A stretch of DNA of 64,000 nucleotides from Incurvaria masculella (GCA_946894095.1 OX335642.1:12907021-12971020), one strand, 5' to 3'; positions 44,812-56,500 are shown, counted from the stretch's first letter. The notes: generated by a model not told the origin, from the letters alone. A program made the numbers and translations.

Positions 44812-45037
44812 GTGAACTTGTCGCAAATGCAAGCTGTTCTATGGTTAGTAATACATGTAAAACTGTGGGTCAGGTATGATCAAAAGGTGTTGAATTCAAA
44901 GATAGTCGAAGTTGCAATGAAGCCGTGCTCATAATGGAAAGGTCCTGATATGACACCTAATACCATCGGGAATACGGTGTGTAGGCATAATTAAAGAACA
45001 GTACGTGTGGTATTAGAGGGTTCGGTTGCATAAAAAA
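44812..45037 (+). mobile_element. SINE copy, tRNA-headed type, head lost
   Basis: TGCAAGCTGTTCTATGGTTA, GTAAAACTGTGGGT, AAGCCGTGCTCATAATGGAA, AGGTCCTGATATGACACCTA, GTGGTATTAG and an A-rich end. The middle of the body is deleted. Confidence 0.65.
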
Positions 45038-45289
45038 ACTAAAGTCGACTTAGCATGCTGAACCCGCTAAGTGACTATTATTTGGCGGCCCATATGTCCC
45101 TAGAGTGCTTCAGCGATAATTATTAGTTCCACTGGTTAGAACCAGAACTGAGACGAATTATTTAATGGTGTGTAGGTTTTTATTTAATTTTATGTTACTG
45201 TATTACGAGGTTTCCAAATGAATCAGGAAAACGCGCTTTGGCTGTTCGTATGGGCCCAGTCCCAAATATAAAATAGAAGTTTCACTCTA

Positions 45290-46260
45290 GATTTACTTCA
45301 CCAAAGGATTACCCTGGGATTTCAAAGATGTGCCTTCTTTCTACCCCTTTTATCCTTATTTTGACTTTGATTATAGGCGGAGACGCAGTCTGGAATACTC
45401 CGCGATCTCCCTAACCCTTTCCCTGCTACAAATTGATCATCTGCAAATTTTTTGCGACATTGATCATTACCTAGATGACAGCACGATGCTAGCCAGGTAC
45501 ATCAGTCACCATACCGCAAATCAGGATAAAGTGGAGGAGCGATGCCTCGATTATAGAGTCGAAGATACCCTGGAAATAATTTCCGGGAACCTGGTCAAGT
45601 TAAACGCGAGCAAGCCACAGGCTCGTGTATGTATTTAGTGCGAAGCGAAAACTGTGTACATTACAGCAGGATTACGACTTACTTCGACCACATTTAGATT
45701 ATCTGTGACGACCGAACGCAGGACCTGGACTTCGGATGCTTCGGAGCTGGCCTCAAAAAAGCTGGGAGTATACTCAAGATTATCGCATGTGTCAATCTAA
45801 GGCTCAAAATTTAGAGCCTCTCCAACTCCGAAGAGATTTAGGGTATCGCTCTGTGTTTTATCTTCTGTAGGTACCACGGAGAATACTTTTCGAATCTGCA
45901 TAACGCCATCCCTGCGTCCCCTTTTACTATCGCTCTACGAGCAACAGCTAGCATTCACTGTTGACATTTCTCTATTAATAATACGGAGCCCTAAGCAAGC
46001 ACCGCTCCCAGACGGGCGGACACACATCGTGAGCATGCGACGGCTAAGGACGACGCAGCCAACCAGGTCAAGAATCCGCGAGCCGCCGAGAGACATACTA
46101 ATGGCGGCGCATGCGCTGCACTCGACCGGAGAACGAAGGACAAGGTTCGCCACCCGTAAGGAGGCAGAGGACATGAATGCATCTTGAGGACAGTGATCAA
46201 CCTTAGTGAAGAGATAGAGTTTCCTCATTAGATCAGTGTCGACTGTACAAGGCTCATTCT
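45290..46260 (+). pseudogene. decayed LINE reverse transcriptase remnant
   Basis: The plus frame 45330-45638 contains DIDHYLDDSTMLARYISH, which fits a YADD/YLDD RT box, followed about 55 residues later by GNLVKLNASKPQARV, the post-palm N-L-V-x-x-N-A-S-K-T pattern of Jockey-type LINEs. Further on, in a shifted frame, SELASKKLGVYSRLS can be read. Upstream and downstream frames are broken. 45990-46190 is GC-rich and may be its C-terminal part. Clade and extent are uncertain. Confidence 0.45.
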
Positions 46261-46454
46261 GTAACTTCGGGGCGAGGCTCGATGAAATAATTTTGGGGAA
46301 ACTAGATAATTAAGAAGAATAGACCTTCCGCAAAAATTGGGGATGACCAGCAATTAATTCTAGTATTTAGATACTACAACACAATAACCACTTAAAGTTA
46401 CGGGTTCAAAAATAACTTTGCATATGTGTTAGAACGATAGTAGAGAGTTATCTA

Positions 46455-46802
46455 TAAGTTCGAACTGCTCGGATCAGGGGCGGATGAACTTGCCTTCCAT
46501 CCCTGGTCGGGGTTCAAATCCTCGCCCGGTGACTCACCACTTTCTTGATCATTCTGAGTGGGATAGTGGATTTCGTTAAGAATGCGAGCGGTTCCATGTT
46601 TCGAAATCAATGTAAATTCCCCTACTAGGTTGCAAGGTTAAACCCGCTATTGGTATGTGTTTTCCATCCAGTTAAATGTAGTCGTGCTCATGAAGGGTAG
46701 GTATTGCATGGCATGGGACCTTATTTCCTCGGGAATGCAGTGTGGGCTACTATCATGGCGGGGGGTGTGGTATTAGCCATCCATGTTGTCATATAAAAAA
46801 AA
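46455..46802 (+). mobile_element. SINE copy with tRNA-like head and A-tail
   Basis: Head GAACTGCTCGGATCAGGGGC (A-box side) and GGGTTCAAATCC at 46510-46521 (B box), followed by GCGAGCGGTTCCATG and the shared body (CCCCTACTAGG ... GTTTTCCATCCAGTTAAATG ... GGTATTAGCCATCCATGTTG) and ATATAAAAAAAA. Essentially complete from head to tail. Confidence 0.8.
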
Positions 46803-46874
46803 GTGATTGACAAAAAAACTGGTTAATCGAAGTAGATTCCCGAGCAAATTGTAGTAAAGGAAGAAGAAGATTAA

Positions 46875-47234
46875 GGATGTTCCGACCCATACAATGTCTT
46901 TTTACACAGAACGCAAAAAGTATTGCACTTTAAGGCACGAATTCGTCAAAAATATTAAATATAGCCACAGTAGTTGCAGCGAAAATATATTCACATTTTC
47001 AGGTTTTATGGTTTCGTTGTAATTGCCGATTAGAAGTTTTACACCGTTAGATGGCGCTGTTAAATAAACATCGTATTTAAATAAATTGTAACAAAACCAT
47101 TAATCCTGAAATTGTGAAATTGTTTTCGCTGCAAGTAATATGACTATATTAAACTTTTATTATTAATTCTTGGCTTAAAGTGCAATACTTTTTTCGTTAT
47201 GTGTGCAAACAACTTTATGTGGGTCGGAACAGCC
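46875..47234. mobile_element. 360-bp TTAA-flanked MITE with ~62-bp TIRs
   Basis: TTAA at 46871-46874 and 47235-47238. Left end GGATGTTCCGACCCATACA; right end on the complement GGCTGTTCCGACCCACATA. Homology continues to AAAAAGTATTGCACTTTAAG in both arms. No ORF. The ends differ from the MITEs at 6368-9164 and 37553, so it is a separate TTAA-targeting family. Confidence 0.85.
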
Positions 47235-47239
47235 TTAAA

Positions 47240-48734
47240 CAATAAGGCTGTAACGTATGGGAAACGTATTTAGGGTTCAGCACAGTGTACGCTGAACTGC
47301 TTAGCGTTATAGTGCACGTAACTGTGTGGAAAACAAGTTAATTTTGCAATCCTTTAAGTTTTTTTTTAATTTGTATAATGTAACCTACATTATACAAATT
47401 TTGAGTTGTGCCAACATTTCTTGGAGAGTACAATTTGGGTGTTGGTCATAGAGCATAAAGGTAAGTAATGATAAAAACAAAAAACAAGTTTTACTAGTGT
47501 AGGGTGGAAATAAAAGACTGGATAAATTATTCGCTAAACTTCTACTTGGAACTTGGACATCTAAAACATGTTTCATAAAAAAATACTTTTCTCCGACTGC
47601 AATTCAAGTTCACGTTCAGAGAATTAAAGCCATATTCAGCACAGCCGAATCACCTGATAAAAAAAATATCTAAACGGTGCAAAATCTTGTCTTTTATCCG
47701 AAGTAACGCGAGAACTCTAACAGTCGTATTCAGAACCTGTCAAAACTTAGTACGTGATTATCACCGGATTAACCACACAAAAACAGTAGTCCGACAATAA
47801 TCCGAGCGCTAAGGTTAGTCCGCCCACTCAGAATACGACAATATTAATGCAACAATAACCCTATAATGAAAACTAAGTGGACGTTGAAAAAGTTGTTGAA
47901 CTGGCTAATGATAAAATATGACAAATCCGCGGAGTGCTACCTTACTTACTACCTATAGATGATGAATAAACATTGAACAATCACCAACAATAAACATATG
48001 TAAATAGTTTTAAACGTTTAGACGTCATGGTGGAATAAAGAGACTCATGCAAATATTTACATTTGCCCTAAAACCATAGGCTTAGAATGTAAGCACAGCG
48101 CACTATGCATGTTTTTAGCATGACGACTCTATTTCCTCACGACTTTATTTCCAGCTATTACTTTTTTCCAGCTTTTACCAGGTATTACTTGTCAATCAGG
48201 AATGGCATCAGTTGCTCAAGGGCATTCAGGGAGCAATATCACAATTACGCTATTACTTTGTATAAAAGTAAAAGATACATCTGCAAAAACATTTTAATGA
48301 ATGCGAAACGTGAAAAAGGGAGCCAGAAAACATCACACGTGAGAATAATGTATCGAGTTGTGCATATTTTTACGAGACTACATTTATTATAGTGGGAGTG
48401 GGTAGAAAGGGAATCCCTCAGCTTGTTGGGGATATTCCCTGATATAAGTACTGCCTTATAGCAACAATGAAGTACCACAGCAGAGATTAGTCGGAAAAAC
48501 ACATTTGAAATCGTGGTTTTATCTGTGGACCGAACCCAAAACATGAAATGATAATTACGTGCTTGGAAAGGTTACGTGTTTTTGCATGGTGTTTTATTGC
48601 CGGATTTACCATCGGTTAAAACTAACTACGTTTTTGTAAACTGATATTTTAATTTGGTTTCTAATTCTGTACTTAAATTTAGAATCAGAAATATGATTAA
48701 GACAATATACAAGTTTCTGTTTTGTTTTTAATAT
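47240..48734. other. no supported gene; holds two small inverted-repeat features
   Basis: 47368-47400 is AATTTGTATAATGTA, ACC, TACATTATACAAATT, a perfect 15-bp-arm hairpin. The MITE at 47721 is listed separately. Opposed frames at 48105-48544 have no domain. Confidence 0.35.
47721..47839 (+). mobile_element. 119-bp MITE, CAGTCGTATTCAGA ends, copy 1
   Basis: Begins CAGTCGTATTCAGAACCTGT and ends CACTCAGAATACGAC, inverted copies of the same end. The inner part has CACCGGATTAAC and TAGTCCGACAATAATCCG. Copy 2 at 59427 is the same family in opposite orientation. Confidence 0.7.
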
Positions 48735-48935
48735 GTGACTGGACCTATTAGCTAAAACCACGCCTACTGTCATCATATGAGCCCAGCACCAATCACAAAT
48801 GAACTAGGTGCCATCCCAGGACCTTCCTTACAGGGAACAGCTACCCTTAGTACCTAGGTAGTAGGGGTTTTAAACACCATCGCATTGAATGAAAAATGTT
48901 TGATTTAAAATTGTCTGCGTTTTCCATCCATATCT
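48735..48935. mobile_element. rearranged SINE, two parts in opposite orientation
   Basis: 48735-48835 reads as a minus-strand SINE end (GTGACTGGACC, GGTGCCATCCCAGGACCTTC). 48860-48930 reads as plus-strand body (ACACCATCGCATTGAATGAA, GCGTTTTCCATCCATATC). The two are joined head to head. Confidence 0.55.
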
Positions 48936-49198
48936 AATAACATAAATAAATACTTATTTATTTTTATTAATAACATGTAGTTTTAGATTTTAATTTAGTA
49001 ATTTGACTTTTCTTAATTGATGTACAGGGTGTCCCAGTACGTGACGATAAAACAGAAACCGGTGATACAGCAAGTCATCACAGCTATTAGAATAATAAAA
49101 TAAAAATTCTAGACCCTGTGGTCATAAAACTAAAAAAAAACTAAAAAATCAACAACCTGTGACCATCACTCCAACCTTGTTGCTGCAGATTATAATAT
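48936..49198. other. no supported gene
   Basis: AT-rich. GTACAGGGTGTCCCAGTACG at 49022 resembles a transposon end but no inverted partner was found. Confidence 0.25.
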
Positions 49199-49403
49199 TT
49201 ACATCCCCCTAGGATCCTCCTCTTCTAACTCTTTCGGAATCAATTTAGACAATCGCATTGAAGACCTGCGTGCCATCCAATACCTAATCCATTTTGTATT
49301 ATTGAGTTCGTCCTCCAAAAATTCTGTAACATCTTGGTAAAAAAGTAATAATATTTGTCGTTGTGCATCTATTTTAGCAGCGATCTGCGTTTGAACTGAG
49401 GCG
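49199..49403 (-). pseudogene. possible PIF/Harbinger transposase N-terminal remnant
   Basis: The minus-strand frame (about 66 codons) reads ASVQTQIAAKIDAQRQILLL, then TEFLEDELNNTKWIRYWMAR, then RSSMRLSKLIPKELEEEDPR. The W-x-x-x-W-x-x-R ... L-x-x-E-L-x-x-E-D-P pattern is the N-terminal block of PIF/Harbinger transposases as I remember them. No catalytic DDE region follows. The 114-aa minus frame 49406-49750 lies just upstream of it in translation direction in another frame and has no domain I recognise. Confidence 0.4.
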
Positions 49404-49779
49404 CTCTATCCTGCGAAATCAAACCTGTTCACGGAGATGGGGCAGGACAATATTGTCAAGTCTTCTGTATTGTCCTCGTTTGAACTCAGCATAAAGGATA
49501 TGTAATCTAAAGTGCAATAAATAAATAAATTCCTTAAAATACTGATAAAACCCTTCGAAAACTTGTGAATCACACATTGAAATGCACGAGGCAGGTATCT
49601 CCCCCAAAGTACAATTTGCGGTCCTTTGAAAACAATGTTAAGCCGAATCTCACCTAGCCGAGCCCCCAATACATTTCGAAAACCCAAACGCGCCGTCGGG
49701 GACCTCTGTATATTATACTGTCTCTTAGTCGAGGGCTGTGCGTACGCCATGTCAGCACTGGTGCGCTGGTAGCTACATC

Positions 49780-50373
49780 AATCAGACAGTCAGCGTGTTT
49801 GCGTCCACTGCTGGACCTACGCCTATCCAATTTTTCTTGAGTCCTCCCGGCCCTCAGCGGTACGGAGCCACTGCTTTCTGCAGACGCACTTAATGTCGTC
49901 GTCCCACCTGGCGGGTGGTCTTCCCACATTCCGTTTTCCTGTCCACGGTCACCAGTGTAGGACACGGTTACTCTAACGGTCGTCGTCTCTTCGGCTGACG
50001 TTACCAGTCCAATGCCATTTGAGCTTAGCCACCCGGTGCCAATATGACTACATTGGTACGTCGGCGGATTGCCTCGTTACGCACCATATCCCGCAGTGAT
50101 ATTCCCAGCACGGCTGGCTCCATTGCTCGCTGGGCAACTTTCAACCTTTGGACAACTGCGACAGAGTCCACGTTTCACACCCGTACGTCATAACCGGGAG
50201 GACGCACTGGTCATATAATCGGATATTTAAATGTTGAAAAAGGTCCACAGTCATTGACTTATATACCTTTGAAATCATTGTCCACAGTTGAATTCGTCTC
50301 TCAACCTTCTTGGTCAGTTATTGTCTAACAAGTCGCAGAATTTGACCGAGATATACGTACTCTTCAACCTGGC
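49780..50373 (-). pseudogene. RTE-clade LINE 3' fragment
   Basis: The complement of the region at 2440-3045: GTGTTTGCGTCCACTGCTGG (VQQW tail), CCACCTGGCGGGTGGTCTTC, ACGTCGGCGGATTGCCTCG, TCATAACCGGGAGGACGCAC and GATATACGTACTCTTCAACC. RT catalytic motifs are not included. Dead by frameshifts. Confidence 0.75.
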
Positions 50374-51339
50374 TACATTATATGCCAGATATTCACGAAG
50401 AGGATGGCCCAACCCTCGCGCGATTACGCGAACGTCAAATATTTCGAAACGCATTGTATGCTAAAAGGACGTGATTCGCGGAGCGTGAGTGGCGTGTTAA
50501 CGCCACACGAAAGTGAAGTCTGGGGGCTAATCCGCAGTCCCAACACGTGGGGGCCTTGAGTGCCGAATTGTCGCCGAAAACTGCACACATTGTGTGCTTC
50601 GACGTCAATTTTGCGTCTTTAGCGCTTTTGACATTACGTAAATGATGGACGGACCTTGCTCCTTTTTTCTGAAGGCGAAAGACGCCATTTTGTTCATTAC
50701 AGCGGCGGTTGTCAAGCTGGTGCAGTTTGCCAGTGACGGCTCTGGTTTAATGCGGTGTGCGCTTCAAAGTAGATCGCGCCACAGTCGTCCGTTGCTATTT
50801 CAGCTTTATCTACAGGAAAAAACTGTACCAGCGAGCACATTGCGAGCAGTTATATATTGCTTCCCATAAAATAATTTAAAAAAGAATCAATTAGGTAATT
50901 CTGGGGATGTGTTCAAAAAGTTGCCATTAGCAACTAACAACTTTTTGCATTATGCCTCATAATTATTTCACATTTGGTAGCATTTAAAAAATATATGAGA
51001 TAAAATACATATCTGCGGAGTGTGCTCGCCAAAACGGGTTTTAATTTCAAACTTCCTATTTTTGGGGAGTTACAGCAGAAACAGTGACGATTGTGGCGCC
51101 ATCTAGGTAATTTAACGACGATAAAGTTTACTCGAATCCAAGGCGCTCTCGTACATGGATCTTTGCTTGGAACCTTTGCATGGAACTATGGTTGCTGCAC
51201 TATCGGAAAGCATACAAGATGGCGGCTCTTGTGTTGAAAGTTATCGGAGCTGTCTGCATGACCATGAAAACAGAGAAATTCTACAAAGTTTGATGATTTC
51301 ATTCATTGATGATGATTGAACGGTTGAGATTCATCTTGA
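50374..51339. other. no supported gene
   Basis: 50400-50650 has mixed GC content with CpG-containing words (CTCGCGCGATTACGCG). The 75-aa frame at 50642 has no domain. The rest is AT-rich. Confidence 0.3.
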
Positions 51340-51548
51340 GGGTACCCGGCGGGCTTAACCCTACCACCTATGAAGGGGAAAGGAATCTACAGTTTCACAT
51401 GGATTCCGAACAAATTGCATTCGTAACTAAATGCACTTACCTATCCAACTAAGAAAGAAAAATAAGTGGTAATGAACGGGCGGGGATTTGAACACATGAC
51501 CTTTGGTATGGACGGCAAGTCCACACGCCTCTGAGCTACGAGCAGCTC
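51340..51548 (-). mobile_element. SINE 5' half with tRNA-like head
   Basis: Minus strand: GCTCGTAGCTCAGAGGCGTG (A box) and GTGTTCAAATCCCCGCC (B box) within 51548-51478, then TTAGTTGGATAGGTAAGTGC, TTCGGAATCCATGTGAAACT and GGTGGTAGGGTTAAGCCCG. The 3' body is absent. Acceptor-stem ends do not pair, so it is not a tRNA gene. Confidence 0.75.
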
Positions 51549-51856
51549 ACTCTATTCATATTATACGCTCTCTGGTAAAAACCCTGGCGGTGGGCCCCCA
51601 TTCTGGGGGTTTGAATAGGCACCCCCGATGGGACCCAAAAACGCCTACTGCTCCGGCGCAGGTGTGGTCACTTTGCTATGTAAGCTAAATGAACTGGGTT
51701 TTTAGGGTTCCCTACCCCGTACCCAAAGGGTGCCAACGGCCCAATCACCAAATGCGTATAGACTGACTTTTTTGTCAGCCAGTATTAGAAATTTCCTTAG
51801 ATGGCATCTAGCGTGTTGGGCGAATTTTATGACATAGGTGTGGTGTTGGGCATCCA
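51549..51856. other. spacer with a fragment of the GGCCAAGTGCGAGTCGG repeat
   Basis: 51698-51742 (TTTTTAGGGTTCCCTACCC, CCCAAAGGGTGCCAACGG) is the terminal 45 bp of that family in reverse orientation. The rest is anonymous. Confidence 0.5.
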
Positions 51857-52240
51857 TTTTTTTTTTATGTGACTGGACATGGATGGCTAATACCACAAGT
51901 TCTGTCATGGTATTAGCCCAACACACCACATGGGAACTTGGTGCCATGCCAGGACCTTCCTTATATTGCACGGCTACATTGAACTGGATGGAAACGCGGA
52001 CAATTTTCATTGCCGCTTCGCCCATCGTTCATCCAATGCGATGGTACCAACCCGGGCGGGATAAACCCTACCACCTAGTAAGTAAGGAAGGGGATCTACA
52101 GCTTAACGTGGAATCCGAACCACGGCCAGCCTCTCTCAACGGTCGAATGGTCACCCATCCAAGACCAGACCGGACCCAGCGTTGCTTAACTTCGGAGAGC
52201 GATCGCCGAAGTGTCGCGCCACTGGGCCACTGAGGCTGAC
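51857..52240 (-). mobile_element. full-length SINE with 5S rRNA-like head
   Basis: The minus strand starts GTCAGCCTCAGTGGCCCAGT at 52240 and ends with a 10-A tail at 51857. Its 5S-like block is better preserved than at 9614: CTCTCCGAAGTTAAGCAACG and TCTTGGATGGGTGACC within 52206-52149. The body includes GGTTGGTACCATCGCATTGG and CCATGTCCAGTCACAT. It is very close in sequence to the 9614 copy, so both are fairly recent. The plus 131-aa and minus 81-aa frames here are SINE shadows. Confidence 0.85.
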
Positions 52241-53410
52241 AATATCCATATCCGGTCGATAAAAACACATCTAAAATATTTCGAATGGACACATTTTGGA
52301 CTTGGGGACGCAAAAACGTAAGACTATTTCAAATTTAAAAAGCGAAAAGGAGAGGTCGCTTCGGTTTTTTATTGGGAGTCCATAATTTAATATGTTGTGC
52401 ACAGGGGATGAATTTTTCAAGTGTGCCTTAATTGCCGAATCCGATACTATAGGAAAAAATAGTGAGACATAGACATACTGAATTTGCATACTGTATTTAT
52501 GTTCGTGTTCTTACTAATGTTTATTGCTTCTAGCCTTATTTAGCAAAGACATTTTTTTAGCTCTTTACGTTAAGTTAAAATTTTCATAGATATTATCATA
52601 GTGAAATAAATGTGTGTTAACACATTTTACTCTTATAATTTTGCCATAAAATTGTTTTATGCAATATTTTGAAATTTGAAAATGTTTTGTAACGAACTCT
52701 TCAAAAAACTACTCGTGTCGCCATCTAGCGGAGACTTCTCGCGCTTCAATAACGGGTGAAGCGACGACGCGATAAAAACTGCGATCCAACCTTTCAAGAC
52801 CTTCTCGTTATCAAGATTACGAGCGAAAGAGTCGGCTATATACGTCGCTATTGCCATCTGTTGGAAACAGTGAACAGTCTAAACATTTGAGGATTGGGCG
52901 GGAAAATAATTGAATATAAAATAAAATGGCTGCAGCATGTCGTCTTGGCACAGAAGTCACTACTCCGGTTTTCTAATCAAGTATAAAATAGTATAATATG
53001 TAGTTGTCTGTCTCTATAGGGAAATATAAAATGATTAGATAAGACCTTGCGAGGTATTCAGAAACTAAAACTAGAATGTTTTCTAGTATCCACGATATGG
53101 TATAGCGAAAACAAATATCTCGAATTGAAACAATACGATACAAACTGAAAGTGAGTTGACGTAAAAGCAATCGATAAATAACCGACCGTACGGTCGATGT
53201 ATTAATTAGATAAAACTTATTTTGTCTAAACTAATATTATCTTAATGATAAAAACATGAACAATAAATAAAAATGCGTTACTATTCACTCACTTTACCTT
53301 ATTTGCTGACCGAAACGTCCCCCGGACTTCACTCGCAATTAAAAACAATTACAAACACACGTTGTGATGAATTGAATAAGAACTAGATATTACCACCATA
53401 ATAAATTAAT
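52241..53410. other. no supported gene
   Basis: AT-rich flank of the LINE insertion; short frames only. Confidence 0.3.
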
Positions 53411-53423
53411 TACCCCGTTATAC
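53411..53423. repeat. left target-site duplication of the LINE
   Basis: TACCCCGTTATAC, identical to 58641-58653. Confidence 0.95.
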
Positions 53424-53489
53424 TTTTTTTTTTTTTTTTTGTTTCTTTATCCAATGGACAGGCAAAAGCTTTCGCTATACAGCCTTCTC

Positions 53490-53495
53490 TTTATT
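53490..53495 (-). promoter_or_regulatory. polyadenylation-type signal in the LINE 3' UTR
   Basis: AATAAA on the minus strand, 49 nt before the start of the poly(A) tail. That is farther than the usual 10-30 nt, so its use is uncertain. Confidence 0.4.
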
Positions 53496-53535
53496 GTATC
53501 TTATGGATTGTAGTCAATTCTGGAGTGTCATGTAG

Positions 53536-56500
53536 TTAAATACTTTCTATTGTCTCATGTATATATAGAAATATGGGTTCAAAGTTGGTCGGTTGACTTA
53601 ATATCTTTTTCAGGTCGAGCGGGATTTTATCTCTTTCTTTGTATGTAATTTCTAAGCATTTATATAGTTTTTCTCTTTGCTCATCAAAAGCACAGCAATG
53701 AAAGAAGAGGTGGTCCAGGGATTGATCAGCTAAGTTGCAGTGTGGGCATACGGCGGTGTCGATAAGGTTTAATCTGTAAAGATGGGATTGAAAAAGACAA
53801 TGTCCGAAACGTAGACGACAAATTGTTGTATAATATTTTCTTCTTTTTGGTAAGGTTTTATTGAACCAAGGTGTTTTCCCAACTAAATCGTTTATTTCGG
53901 CGTACCAACGACCCGTATTGGACATTTTCCATTGTTCGGTCCATTCGTGGATAATTTCCTGTTTTATTTTCGCTACAAATTCCGATTGCGGTAGGGCAAC
54001 ATTCTTAATATGGCAAATATTCAGGTTGCTGTCAGCTATCGTTCTAGCTAGATAATCTGCTGAGTCGTGTGGCTTCAAATTTATGTGGCCGCGAATCCAG
54101 AAAAAACATATTTCGTAGCCTTGCTGTATCAAGGAAAAGTGTTTATCCCGTATTTGGTGTATGACATAGTGAGTATTGGCATCTAGTTTCGTATTCTGTA
54201 GGGCTCTATGAACGCTCATGCAGTCGCTTATTATTATCCACGTATAGTGTTGTTGAACTTCGATGAACTCGAGTGCGATTTGAATTGCCAAAGCTTCAGA
54301 AGTGTATATTGATGCAGAACTAGGAATCTTAATGCCATAACCTCTCTTGGTTGTCTCGTCATAGATCGCGCAGCCGACCCCACGAACTGTTTTCGAACCA
54401 TCGGTATATATTCTTCTGTAACCTCTGTAACTTGAAATTTGTTCTAAAAATTCTTCTTTGCACTCCAAGTTTTCGTCTATTTGAATTGGAATTCCGTAGA
54501 ATTTGCTGTCATATTTTCCCAAATAGCAAGGAAAGTTGAAATTGGCTTGTATTTCATATTCATTTTTGTAATGTAATATATTTGAAAAGTCTCTCAGGAT
54601 GTAAGGATGATGACTAGGATCGGATGGGATGGAAAGGAGATGTTGAATTTTGGTAAACAGAGGATGATTTGATATGGATAGAAGCTTTAACAAAAATTTT
54701 AATTTCAGATATTTGAAGCGGATTCTCAGTGGAGGAATGTTACATTCTACTTGCATGGATACTATGGGAGTTGACATCATCGCTCCAGTTATTAAACGTA
54801 AGCTTTTATTTTGTATTTTTTCCAGTTTCTCTATAAGTTTCCAATGATGAGAAAAACATAGAAAACCATATTCAAAATGGCTACGTATCAAAGATTTAAA
54901 AAGCATTATTAGGATTTTCGGATCCGCGCCCCAATAGGTGCCCGCTAAGGACCTCAAAATGTTGTATGATCTTAACGCTTTGTCTGCTATGCCATCGACA
55001 TAAGAGTTCCAAGATAAGTTACTGTTAAATATTATTCCTAAAAACTTAACGGTTTCAACTACCGGAAGAAGAGTGTTATTGTAGAAGACTTCGGCTTTTA
55101 ATTTGTATTTATTTTTACTAAATATAACAACTTTGCTTTTCTCTGGGCTTATATCTAAATTTAACTCAGTAAAATATTTATACAAATTCTCCATGGCTTT
55201 ATTTATACAAGTCAATGTAGTCGCTCTATCACCAATGGAACAATAAATAACCAAATCATCTGCAAATTGGAGGTTATTTACATCAAATCCTAGTTTTGAG
55301 TTTAATTTGTGAATATAAATTATAAATAAGAGGGGACTTAATATCCCACCTTGAGACGTTCCCCTATAGGAAAATCTGGGACCAAAAAGAGAGTTGCTGT
55401 ATTTCACATATACTTCCCTGCCATTTAAAAAATTATATATCCAATTTATTAATTTTGCTGGAATGCCCAAAGAGTTCAAGATCGATGCAAGTGTAAAGTG
55501 ATCGATGTTGTTAAATGCGCCGACGACATCTAAAAAAACACACACGGTATCGTGATTTAATGAGAAAGCTTTTGAAATATCCAGATGTAGATGGCTGAAA
55601 CTTTCTCTAGCGGATCGACCCCTCCTAAAACCAAATTGATTGCTAGGTAAAATGTTGTTTCTTTCTATAAAAAATTCTAAACGTTGTTTAATTAACTGTT
55701 CAAAAATTTTTCCAATGCACGAAGTCAATGCCACAGGTCGATAAGAATTTGCATCGTCTTTACTTTTGTTTGGTTTAAGTATTGGGATGAGACAATCTAT
55801 TTTCCATTCCCATGGAATTATGGAAGTACACCACAGCTTATTAAGCGTGTTTAAAAATATTACCAGACTGTTGTGGTTTAAGTGACGTAGCATTTTATAT
55901 GGAATCATATCTAATCCACATGCAGTATCTCGTCTAGAATTTAAGGCAGATTTCAGTTCTTGTAAAGTAAAATATTTTGTAAGGTACTCATTTTCATTAT
56001 TGTTAGGAACAGAACTATTGATTGAATGTAGTTGATTTTCAACATAATCGGGTGTATACTTTTGCAAAAAATCATTAATCCAGTCATGATTTGTGTTGTG
56101 ACTATTACTTTGGTAGGTATTATTAAATTTTTTAATAGTGTTCCAAATTTTAGAAACGGGTGTATATCTGTTAAATGATTCACATAACCTTTGCCAGCTT
56201 TCGCTTCTTTCTCTTTTTAAAATGAGTTTTTTAAGTGCTTGCAATCGTTTGAATTCTATGTAATTTTCGTCATTACAATTTAGTTTAAATGTTGCATATG
56301 CTTTCCTGGAATTTTCTACAGCTGAGCTGCATTTTTCATTCCACCAGGGAACAGAAAGTTTGGGTTTTGAATGCCGAAAAGTGGAGTTAGGTGTGGATGA
56401 ATGCTTCCGTTTGGGTATAGACTTCTCAATAGCTGCATTTAAAATATTACAAAAAGAATCATAAGATTCTATTGGGTTAAGATTATCAAAGTTAAAATGT

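Noticed and set aside
49022..49041. Transposon end CAGGGTGTCCCAGTACG
   Set aside because: No inverted partner located within several kb; left as a note only.
51478..51548. Possible tRNA gene (clear A and B boxes on the minus strand)
   Set aside because: The acceptor-stem ends do not pair and the sequence runs straight into the SINE body; it is the tRNA-like head of a SINE.
51838..52233. 131-aa plus frame and overlapping 107-aa and 81-aa minus frames
   Set aside because: All are translations of one SINE copy; similar frames occur in the copies at 5780 and 9614.
55953..56183. 76-aa minus frame inside LINE ORF2, and plus frames at 53861, 54351, 58093, 58321 and 58463
   Set aside because: Alternative-frame shadows of the two LINE ORFs.
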